Origin: Ophioceras dolichostomum
Lineage: Eukaryota; Ascomycota; Sordariomycetes; Magnaporthales; Ophioceraceae
Length of the DNA: 33,912 bases
Assembly (NCBI GenBank): GCA_003049485.1
Contig: PYST01000386.1
Span: 1 to 33,912 of the forward strand
Reading direction: 5' to 3'
The notes under the pieces are model-generated. The model was given only the letters and a program-made list of their open reading frames with translations. It had not been told where the DNA came from and searched no databases. Position 1 is the stretch's first letter, and the number at the start of each line of letters is the position of its first letter. Positions 12,733-20,965 of the stretch are shown here, piece by piece. A program made the position numbers and the translations under genes.

Positions 12733-13277
12733 TGGAAGAAATTGATTCCAATATGTGGTATTGAGTGTGTTAAAACACGCTCTAATTATATCTCGAGTTT
12801 TTTGTCGGTCTGTTTGTGCCTCGGGTGAGACGTGTTGGCGCGACTGTCTGTTTGTCTGTTTAGCTTAGGAGCGTATAACCAGATCGAAATAGGATCTGTC
12901 TGTGACCTAAAGGAGCCTACCTACCTATCTAGGCTCTTTATCATGCTTTTATATTGTATACCCACGAGGAATACACGTGTTGCTTCATCCTTCGGGTGCT
13001 GCTTGTCGCTCTTTTGGCCGTCTTCAATGAACCTCACGCTGGAAGCCTAACAGATATGTACACGAATCTATCTGCGCCAATCTGCCCTGCAATTCCTGAA
13101 GTACGACGGCTATGTGATGATTGTCTCGTGATGGTCGAGGGGCATATCTGGCATTGCGTCTCACTCCAACGTAGCTGAACTGCCTTGACGAAAGACGAAG
13201 ACCTAACTACCTATCTAGGTATCAACATTACACGAAGATTGTCCCAGTTCCTCCTCCTGCTCCATCCATTCACACAC
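12733..13277. other. Convergent intergenic spacer, regulator / membrane protein
   Basis: Tail-to-tail spacer of 545 bp holding the 3' UTRs of both flanking genes. Two CCTACCTA/TCTAGG-type motifs occur at 12916-12933 and 13202-13222. Short open frames at 12832-13178 have no coding character. Confidence 0.6.
12916..12933. repeat. CCTACCTACCTATCTAGG dispersed motif copy
   Basis: A copy of the short near-palindromic CCTA/TAGG motif that recurs in the intergenic parts of this window. A second close copy with the same CTACCTATCTAGG core lies at 13202-13222. Confidence 0.6.
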
Positions 13278-14441
13278 TCAAGCCAAAAGCGGCGTCTCCT
13301 CGTCAACCCTAGAACCACCCATCCTGCCATCTGGATTCTCCTCCCAAGGCGGCCCCTCGACGAGACTCGCCCCATGCACCGTCCACTCGCGATACAGCCA
13401 CGCGACGCACGCTCCCGCGCCCGGCCCTAATACCGCCGACGCGACCACGGCGACCGCCGCGTTCCTCCACCCGCCCTCGACGAGCAGCCAGTACAGCATC
13501 GTCAGCCCGACAAAACCGGCGTCGATCTCGAAGAATTTGATCGCGCTCTTCGTCATCTCCTTGCGATCGTCCGCCGCCTTGCCTACCAAACTCCAAAAGG
13601 TCCACGCGTGCGCCAGCACCGAACTGATCACCGGCAAGCCGTACACGCCTGCCAGCGCCTTCTTGCTCCTCTCCAGCCGAAAGCTGGGGGCGGCCCGCTG
13701 CGGGCTCGCGCGGATGAGGACGGAGCGCACGACCCGCCTCAGCACGGCCACGAGGACGGGGAAGAACAGCCACACGAAGATGGCGACGGGCGAGTTCGTA
13801 CCCAGCATCACGGCCGACGGCGCCACGAACCCGCCCGCCACCGCCGCGGGCACGGCGATGGCCTCGGCGGCGAAGTTGAGATCGCGCGAATCGACGGCCA
13901 GTTGCCTCACGGCCTCGGCCTCGGTACCGTCAGGCGCAACGGGAGCGGACTCCTCAGCCTCAGCCAACAGCGCAAGCCCCTTGGACCTTCGCAGGAAGGC
14001 AGGGACGATGACCAGCGCGAAAGCAAGCTGCCCGCCCAGCGCGCCGGCGAGCGCGAACAGGAGCCACGACCCCGTGGGATGCGCGATTAGCGCGCTGGAC
14101 GAGTTGCACGCCCGCGCGGCCTCGACGGTGCAGACCGTCAGGAGACCGCCGAGTAGGGCTAGGATCTCGGACACGACCGCGCTGGACTTGAGGCTCGCGA
14201 GGGCCTCGTGCAGGGACGAGACTAGATAGCACAAGGGGGAGCCGAGGAGCGGAATCTGGGAGAGCCAGGGCACGCGGGAGCGCGCGTGGCATTGCGAGTA
14301 GAGCAGGCCTTGGTTCACGTCTCGCAGGGAGTGGACTATGACGATCGCTACGAAGGCGGCGGAGAGGAGGCCTGGCGTGATGAGGAGTTGGCGGTAGCTG
14401 AGCCGTTGGATCGGGAGGCGGCGTGGTTGGGGGTCGGCCAT
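13278..14441 (-). CDS. Multi-pass integral membrane protein, unknown function
   Basis: Single exon, 387 residues. The open frame extends five codons further (to 14456) but only with a TTG. The ATG at 14441 has an AAGATGG context and is taken as the start. I count about eight hydrophobic segments, roughly at residues 20-40, 90-112, 124-148, 190-213, 220-240, 264-285, 308-325 and 335-355 (approximate). A Glu/Ala-rich loop sits near 155-185. The C-terminus reads DEETPLLA, which contains the acidic dileucine pattern [DE]xxxL[LI]. In fungi such motifs can direct membrane proteins to the vacuole through AP-3 or bind other adaptors, so a vacuolar or endosomal location is a reasonable inference. I do not recognise the family; it has no clear transporter signature. 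It could be a fungal-specific membrane protein of the sort often found near accessory genes. Confidence 0.75.
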   Translation of the reverse strand: MADPQPRRLPIQRLSYRQLLITPGLLSAAFVAIVIVHSLRDVNQGLLYSQCHARSRVPWLSQIPLLGSPLCYLVSSLHEALASLKSSAVVSEILALLGGLLTVCTVEAARACNSSSALIAHPTGSWLLFALAGALGGQLAFALVIVPAFLRRSKGLALLAEAEESAPVAPDGTEAEAVRQLAVDSRDLNFAAEAIAVPAAVAGGFVAPSAVMLGTNSPVAIFVWLFFPVLVAVLRRVVRSVLIRASPQRAAPSFRLERSKKALAGVYGLPVISSVLAHAWTFWSLVGKAADDRKEMTKSAIKFFEIDAGFVGLTMLYWLLVEGGWRNAAVAVVASAVLGPGAGACVAWLYREWTVHGASLVEGPPWEENPDGRMGGSRVDEETPLLA

Positions 14442-15678
14442 CTTGTATAGTGCCAATGAGGCCGATCTTGGGTCGGGAGGGTTCTTGAAAAGTCGGGTGT
14501 GCGGAGGCCTGATCCTAGGTGGTCTGGCTTCACGGCGTCATATCTCTTCCTCCCGTTTCCGTTCGGGATTACTAAAAATTGAAGCAGAAGGAAGAAATGA
14601 TGAAATCGACGCCAGTTTCAGAAAAGCACGGACGGGCCCTTCTTTTTCATCTTCTTCGCTTCCTCCCCTGTTTGTATGTCCGGTGCACAGGCGATCATCA
14701 CCTGTGGTGGCGTCTGGTTCATTTGATGCTTTTTTTTTTCAGTGGAGTTTTAGCGGCGAGATGACCCCGCCGCACATTCTCAGCGAGCTTTGGTGGGGGC
14801 CACAGCGCTCGTTGTAGCGTCACCCGACACCGAAAAACTGAGACATCAATCACAGGTCCAAACATTGAACTAACCCTCTTCTCTCTGGACTGAACGTCTC
14901 GTCTCTATCCACGACCGGCCGGCACTTTGTGGTGTCCTTGTCTTTCTCGTATTGATCCGCTCGAAGACGGAAGATGGTCGTCGCGATGGGTTGTGTCTTG
15001 GCTTTTTGAGCCAGCCATCGAAGGCGGCGGGAAGGGTCTGGTTGCGGGAAGGCCGGGACCGAGACATGAGGGCTGTTTGTTGGACCTTGAATCGGGGCCG
15101 TCTTCCATTTCCCGGCCTTTGATATGAAGACAATTCTGACAAGTGCAGAAGGAGTTGGATGGAAGGGAAGAGAACCCAAAATGCCAGCAGTAGCAAATCA
15201 TGAGCCGTGGTGGTTTCGAGTTGGGCTGACAGTGGTCGAGTAGACCCCGACCGCCGGCCAGCCAGCTTGGCCAGGCTGAGCCAGCAAGCCAGCACTCCAG
15301 TCCGCGAACCAAGAATGGACGTGAGGTACGAGCCACGTACCGCCGCCGCTCTTCAGCTCGGCCAGCCGCCGACCAGCTTCGGTATTGGGCTGTGCTATCG
15401 CGCGACGCCGCAAAACACAACCAGATGGCCAGCCGGCCACCCCAAGGAGAACAAAAGACGAAGAGGTCGTTGGTGACCGGCTTTAAGACCCGTAAGCGTT
15501 TCGGATGTCTCCTTTTTGTTTAACAAGCCCGTCGTTTTTCTCAATATGCCAGCGACCTCCCTTTTACCTGGACTTTTTGCCCAACGATCGCTTGCTGTAA
15601 CCGCAGTTGCTTGAGGGAAGAGAAGGCGAAAAATCATCAGTGGGGGGAAACAGCGCCCACCCCAGCTGAACTACCAAA
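14442..15678. other. Divergent promoter region, membrane protein / HET gene
   Basis: About 1.2 kb between two genes that start in opposite directions, so it should hold both promoters and leaders. It contains a T run near 14729-14739. The open frames over 14850-15440 on the minus strand, up to 171 codons, overlap one another in different frames and show no family pattern. I see no RNA gene. Confidence 0.6.
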
Positions 15679-18207
15679 ATGAGGCTCATCAATGCCAGAA
15701 CCCTCCAGTTGGAGGACTTTTACGACGAGGAGAAGATCCCGAAATATGCGATCTTGTCGCACGTGTGGGAGCAGAAGGAGGAGATGACATACCAAGAAAT
15801 GCTACAACTGAACCGCGCGGCCGGCGACGAGGATGAGGACGACGAGGACGATGAGGTCGATACAGAATACGACGAGGAGACCGGCGATCCCCTCCCCAAG
15901 AAAAAGAAGAAAAAGAAGAAGAAGAAGCCCAAGAAGAAGAAGGGCCTGATCAAGATCGAAAAGACCTGCCAGCTCGCCCTAGAAAACGGCCTCGAGTACG
16001 CCTGGGTCGACACGTGCTGCATCGACAAGACATCCAGCGCGGACCTCACAGAGGCTATCAACTCCATGTTCCTCTTCTACCAGCGGTCCGAGGTCTGCTA
16101 CGTGATCCTGGGCGACATGCCGTCCGTGGCCGGGCTCGGCGGCGGCGACAAGACGCTCGTGCGCCGCCGCCTCACGCGCTGCCGCTGGTTCACGCGCGGC
16201 TGGACGCTCCAGGAGCTTCTGGCCCCCTCGGACGTGTGGTTCCTCGACCGCGAGTGGGAGTACTTCGGCTCGAAGCGCGACCTGGCGGGCGACATCTCGC
16301 GCATCACGCACATCAGCCCGGACGCGCTCCTGGGCCGCCGCCCCCTGTGGAAGTTCTCGGTCGCCGAGCGCATGAGCTGGGCCGCGGGCCGCAAGACGAC
16401 GCGCGCGGAGGACAAGGCGTACTCGCTGCTGGGTATCTTCGATGTGAACATGCCGATTATGTACGGCGAGCGGTACAAGGCGTTCAAGAGGCTCCAGGAG
16501 GAAATCATCAAGCGCGACAGCGACTACACCATCCTGGCGTGGGACTCGACGCTGCCCTGGCCCGACTCTGGCGCGGTTTCGGCGGCGGCGGCGGGGCCAG
16601 TGGGCCAGCAGAAGATGCAGAATTACAGCCTATTCGCGCCGTCGCCCGACGCGTTCGCGGGGAGCAACTGCAGCGACCGCCGGCGGTACACCAGCCAGCC
16701 GGGCACGGAGATCACGAACCGCGGACTGCGCATCGTCTCGGAGGAGGCGCTGTTGGTGGTCGAGATCCCGCCGGAGCTGCTGCGCGAGGACGACGAGTCG
16801 CTCCCACCCGCCGAGCCGGGCGAGGCCTCCACCATGTTCAAGCCCATCCCGTTCGAGTTCTTCAAGGGCAGCAGCAAGACCGCCAATGCCAGCGCCGAGG
16901 TCGACGAAGCTGCTGCTGCCGAGACTGAAGGACTCGACGGCGACGTCAGCAGCGAGACGGCGCCCAAGGCGGACGACGGCATCGGGGTCGTGCGCTATGT
17001 CTTGCTGGTCGGCATGGAGAACCGCGGCCGGGGCCGCATCGGCGTGTGTCTCGAGAAGCTGGGCCCGTTACAGTTCAAGCGCGACCTGAGTTTGCCGCTC
17101 GCCCTCATCCCCGTCGACCAGAAGCTACTGGGGTACTGGCACTCGGACTATTTCCTCGCCATCGACCGCTCGTCGCTGCGGGACGGCCTGCACTACCGCA
17201 AGACGCACTCGCTGCACGTCCCGTTCAGCCGCGACGTGGCCATCTGCTTCGACTCGCGGCTGTTCCAGGGCCGGTACTGGGACTTCGCGAACAGGCTGAT
17301 GTTCACGCCTGAGAACGTGGGCAAGCTGTTCGTGCTGCCCGTCACCATTTCCTTGCCCGGAGGAGGAGCTGGAGAGGACCCTTCGAAGAACAACGTGACC
17401 GTCCTCGTGCTGTGCGACTATAGGAAGGACTGGAACCTGAGGTGTCTGCTGGTGCACCGAGAGACGCACCCCATCATGTACGCTTACCTGAGGAGTATTC
17501 CGACGGGAGAGGTGCGCACATGGAGGGACCTGACGGGCATGGTGGACACTTCAGGCTTGAAGCCGTTTGTGGACGTCAAGGCGCCTGGGGCTGGGACGGG
17601 CGAGCCGTCACAGCAACAAATGTCGAGAATTGCGATCGCGTTGGAGAACAGGATCGTGCCGGAGATCACGCGGGATTGTACGGTTAACTGTGCGACGTTT
17701 GAGGTTGGCCCTGTGCCGGAGGAGGGTGCGGAGAATATGGAGGGTGTGGAAGGGGCACCAGAAGGAGATGGGTTAGAGGAGGGTGCAGATGGGGCCCGAG
17801 AGATGGACGACGTAGGTGACGGTGGTGAGGGAGAGGAGGACTCAGAGGAGGGAGAGGATACAGAGGAAGGCGAGGATACAGAGGAGGAAGGAGACACGAA
17901 TGGCGAGGTGAATGCCGAGGGTCCTCAGCCTGATGGAGAACAAGGAGGGGAGATGGGGCCTAGAGAGATGGGAGATAACGAGGTTGAAGACCAGTACGGC
18001 ATTATGGACTCATACGGAGCGGAGGAGCCCGATGGTGCCGGCGAATCGGGAGTCGAGGAGTCAGGTATCGATGAGTCAGGAAATGAGGAGTCAGGCGTCG
18101 AAGAATCCGGAATGGAGGAGTCTGACGGGGGAGAGGATACAGGTGCGGAGACGGATGCAGATGCCGCAAGTCTCGCGAGCCCACGAGCTGAGGGGGCCAA
18201 GCCTTAG
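15679..18207 (+). CDS. HET-domain protein (heterokaryon incompatibility type)
   Basis: Single exon, 842 residues, ATG at 15679. The N-terminus carries the three classical HET blocks: YAILSHVW (23-30), YAWVDTCCIDKTSSADLTEA (107-126, then INSM) and RGWTLQELLAP (173-183). A conserved follow-on region ends in DKAYSLLGIFDVNMPIMYGE (245-264), and a LFAPSP..F segment near 315 resembles the region often annotated DUF8212. HET domains are TIR-like and are associated with programmed cell death in non-self recognition. Two things are odd. Between blocks 1 and 2 there is an acidic stretch (50-70) directly followed by a lysine run (74-88), where related proteins have a short linker. The last 150 residues are very acidic and built partly of 5- and 6-residue repeats. 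No NACHT, ankyrin or WD40 module is present, so partner and trigger are unknown. It is convergent with the lysozyme gene, with stops 207 bp apart. Confidence 0.9.
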   Translation: MRLINARTLQLEDFYDEEKIPKYAILSHVWEQKEEMTYQEMLQLNRAAGDEDEDDEDDEVDTEYDEETGDPLPKKKKKKKKKKPKKKKGLIKIEKTCQLALENGLEYAWVDTCCIDKTSSADLTEAINSMFLFYQRSEVCYVILGDMPSVAGLGGGDKTLVRRRLTRCRWFTRGWTLQELLAPSDVWFLDREWEYFGSKRDLAGDISRITHISPDALLGRRPLWKFSVAERMSWAAGRKTTRAEDKAYSLLGIFDVNMPIMYGERYKAFKRLQEEIIKRDSDYTILAWDSTLPWPDSGAVSAAAAGPVGQQKMQNYSLFAPSPDAFAGSNCSDRRRYTSQPGTEITNRGLRIVSEEALLVVEIPPELLREDDESLPPAEPGEASTMFKPIPFEFFKGSSKTANASAEVDEAAAAETEGLDGDVSSETAPKADDGIGVVRYVLLVGMENRGRGRIGVCLEKLGPLQFKRDLSLPLALIPVDQKLLGYWHSDYFLAIDRSSLRDGLHYRKTHSLHVPFSRDVAICFDSRLFQGRYWDFANRLMFTPENVGKLFVLPVTISLPGGGAGEDPSKNNVTVLVLCDYRKDWNLRCLLVHRETHPIMYAYLRSIPTGEVRTWRDLTGMVDTSGLKPFVDVKAPGAGTGEPSQQQMSRIAIALENRIVPEITRDCTVNCATFEVGPVPEEGAENMEGVEGAPEGDGLEEGADGAREMDDVGDGGEGEEDSEEGEDTEEGEDTEEEGDTNGEVNAEGPQPDGEQGGEMGPREMGDNEVEDQYGIMDSYGAEEPDGAGESGVEESGIDESGNEESGVEESGMEESDGGEDTGAETDADAASLASPRAEGAKP
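15826..15942 (+). repeat. Low-complexity acidic-then-lysine insert in the HET domain
   Basis: GAx-rich codons (Asp/Glu, residues 50-70) run straight into AAG/AAA codons (Lys, residues 74-88 with one Pro). The tract keeps the reading frame and lies between the first and second HET blocks. Confidence 0.85.
17836..17889 (+). repeat. 18-bp tandem coding repeat, three units
   Basis: Units at 17836-17853, 17854-17871 and 17872-17889 encode GED(S/T)EE-type hexapeptides in the acidic tail of the HET protein. The last unit has diverged. Unit length is a multiple of three, so copy-number changes would not shift the frame. Confidence 0.75.
18043..18117 (+). repeat. 15-bp tandem coding minisatellite, five units
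   Basis: Five imperfect units of the form GA(A/G)TC(A/G/C)GG..., starting at 18043, 18058, 18073, 18088 and 18103, encode ESGxE pentapeptides in the HET protein tail. A partial sixth unit follows. Variation is mostly synonymous at the Glu and Gly codons and free at the fourth residue. Confidence 0.8.
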
Positions 18208-18414
18208 AGTATGGAGAGACGTTACAGTCTTGAGAGTGATGCTGGTGATGGCTTGAAGGATACCAATAGGAGGGCGGCACGCACACAGATTGACCAAGTG
18301 TTTTTATGGGTATGTTGGGTATTGTACAGGCACTACTGGAAGCTTTCATAAAAATGGGATATCATCATAAACAGAACAGTACGGATTCCTTTCTCCAAAA
18401 TGCTTGCACTAGTC

Positions 18415-19619
18415 TTAGGAGCACGGCGGATGCGCAATCCCGCTCGTCGCCGTCGTGAACAGAGCCACCTCCTGGGCTCGCCGCTCGATCAGTCCCTGAA
18501 GCACCTTGTTGTCGCTTCCGAGTTTCCATTGCGGAAGCTCCGACCTGGCCACCGTGTTTGGGTCCTCCCCGGCATTCAGCCTCTGCCTCAACGTCGAGTC
18601 ATGCATATTGCCGCACCCTACGTTGAATACCCAGCTGACCAGCGCTCCGTACTGGTTGGGGTTGAGCCTTGCGGTGTCGAGGAGGTCGACTGTAAGACAC
18701 CTACGAGCGATCTGTGATGGTTTCGAGAGGATGAGATTAGCCACATGCGCCAGTCTCCACGAGGAGGGAAGAAGAAGAAAAAGAAGAAGCAGAGGAGACG
18801 GATAGTCCCTACAAAAAGATCCTCTTGCAAAAGGGCTTCGCCATCAGCCTTGGAGAGAGGGATCGGATAACCGATCTTTGAGCATGTGAGATCATCTTCA
18901 GGGCAGCGGTGCCCGTATCCGACTGTAGGATGACCGTTTGGATCGGGATCTAACATTATCTCCCGGTTAGCGTTTGCTCCTTCGCCACCCCTGCAACACG
19001 GTCCCTGAAAACCCGTTGCCCTCGGCCATCATCAAATCCGACCATCCCTTGGTCGTCACCGCCGTACAAATGGGGAAAGAAACTTACAAATTTCCGGCTC
19101 CCAGTGCTCCCACCTAATTACCAGGTCGATGGTCGCCTGATTCACTTTCGGCCACGGCTCGTTGCACACCGTCGGCTCGGCCCCATAACAGCACTGGATC
19201 TCGGCCGGTCCCGGACAGAGCCCAGCGATCGTCTGTCGCGTGCACTTGCTCTTCCGCTCGCACATGCCGGCCTGGCCTATGCTGGTCCTGCATGAGCCGT
19301 AGGTACAGCACTGCACGTTCGCCGGGCCGGGACAGTGGTTGGGAGTGGCTTTCCCGCTGCACCCGGACGTGGGGATGCAGAGCCCTGTCTGGCCGTCCGC
19401 CTCGCACGCGCCGTATGTGCAGCACTGCACGTCGGCGGGCAGGCCGCGGCAGTATCCCGGCGTGGAGGTGCCGCCGTTGGACTTGCAGGAGGATGTGGAC
19501 TGACAGAGGCCCTTCTGGCCGGTGCCGATGGCGCATGTTGACGTGGCCGCTGATACAGGGGTCAGGATGGAAGGAGACAGAAGGAGGAGGACAAGCGCCG
19601 AACCCCTCGCGACGGCCAT
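18415..19619 (-). CDS. Secreted GH24 lysozyme with three Cys-rich N-terminal modules
   Basis: Exons on the minus strand are 19619-19088, 18949-18813 and 18711-18415, giving 321 residues. Introns are 138 bp (GTAAGT..TAG, phase 1) and 101 bp (GTAGGG..CAG, phase 0). Residues 1-24 form a signal peptide ending VSA. Three modules follow at about 29-68, 71-105 and 110-144, each with a G-x-x-G-(L/M)-C start and a PGP/LPA..(V/I)QCC end. The catalytic domain spans about 155-321: Glu171, Asp180 and Thr186 have exactly the 9- and 6-residue spacing of T4 lysozyme Glu11, Asp20 and Thr26, inside YPDPNGHPTVGYGH. Downstream LNPNQYGALVSWVFNVGCGN and RLNAGEDPNTVA are typical of fungal GH24. It should hydrolyse the MurNAc-GlcNAc bond of peptidoglycan outside the cell. 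The residue after the catalytic Glu is His, where Gly is usual. Joining exon 1 to 2 recreates the conserved Tyr178, which supports the splice. Confidence 0.9.
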
Positions 19620-20965
19620 TTTTGGTGACGTCGACTGTTTGATGCAAAAGAGAATGAGTGTCCCGGATGGCGATGCCGGATCGTGATTACTAACTTGCTT
19701 GCCGTAGCAAGATCGATTCAAGCACGAAGGAGCGTAGTCTACGCGAGATGGGATGGAGGATGTGGGAGGTGAGGTACAGGTAGTAAGCAGATCACCAGCG
19801 ACACGCGCATCCCGACGCATCAACTCTTTCTGGGAGGTAGACATCAACTGAGCGGGTGCTGCTACCCATCTATATACCAAAATATCACCGTCGTGCCCAA
19901 CACAGCCTTCGTTCCCTTCAACCCCTCCTTTATTTGACCATTCATCTCTTTCAGCCACTCGATCCCTACTAATCGTATCATCCCGACAAATCTTGCATTC
20001 CACGAGACTACAATCAGCATATATCCCCTCACCTACTGTGTACCCACCGCCCACGACGTCGTCGACGTGGAAGTATAAATAACTCTGCTTGCTTGGTTTT
20101 TGCGGCTGGAATGCTCCTTGGCAACGGCGCAGTCAAATTTCTCTCCGAAATCTGGGCACCCGGTTCGTTGGGTTGAGTACCCGCCTGCGCCGCGCCCTGA
20201 GCGGTTGTTCTGCCCCGCACGACATCGATTACCCCTGAAAAAGCCAGCCGCATGAGGGGCAACCTCACCACCACCACAACCATCATCACCCGAAGACCTG
20301 GCATAGCCACCCCGGCGAGCAGCGGCCAGGAGCTGTTGGCCCACTGAGCTGAACCGATCGGAGAATCCTCAGTCATCACCGAGGTTCTACAGGAAGAGAA
20401 AGCTGCAAGGCAGACCGTTCGGTGACTGAACCTGAGTGAAGATGTCTGAAGATGTCGGGATGAAATGCCCAACGCTCCGGGTACAGTCCCCCAAATCTCC
20501 CGTTCTCTATCGGAGTGTGCACGTTGCCGAACTTGCAAGATTGGGCGAGGAAGAATTTCTGTAATTCAGGGGTAACTAAACATATGCAGCCACAGCTTCG
20601 TGAACCCGCGCGCTCGTGATGGTGACAGTGACCTGGAACCAATAGCACACACCTAACTATCTACCTACCCAGCTCCCGAGAATCTAAATAGACTAGAAAG
20701 TGCAACCCGAGCTGAGAGCCGAATGAACTCTCGTCAAACTTCCTTCCCCTGACTCTTCCTAATCCCATACCCCAACCCCAGCGGCTCAGTCAGGGGTAGG
20801 CAGACACCATGCTCTGGACAAATTCATGAATACCTAGGTAGGTAGGTATCCACACGCTGATGATAGCCGAGCACTACCTACCTTGCAATGTACCACTAGA
20901 CCAAATATCAAATCCCAAAGACAGCGTTCCCGAGCCATGCCTTGGGCCGTCCGAACAACAGATCC
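19620..20965. other. Lysozyme promoter and 3' flank of the P450 gene
   Basis: The region lies between two minus-strand genes. A TATATAG-like sequence on the minus strand at about 19877-19870, some 250 bp upstream of the lysozyme ATG, could be its TATA box. CCTA/TAGG motifs occur at 20651-20670 and 20831-20850. A minus-strand frame at 20376-20029 with an ATG and a Val-rich stretch could encode 115 residues, but it lacks family features and I do not call it. Confidence 0.55.
20831..20850. repeat. TACCTAGGTAGGTAGGTATC dispersed motif copy
   Basis: The longest copy of the CCTAGGTA-type motif in the window, just downstream of the P450 stop codon. It contains the perfect palindrome TACCTAGGTA followed by tandem GGTA units. 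Confidence 0.7.

Noticed and set aside
20029..20376. Possible 115-residue protein with a Val-rich hydrophobic run
   Set aside because: No signal peptide at the start, no family motif, and an Arg-rich C-terminus from simple sequence. It lies upstream of the lysozyme gene, in its likely promoter.
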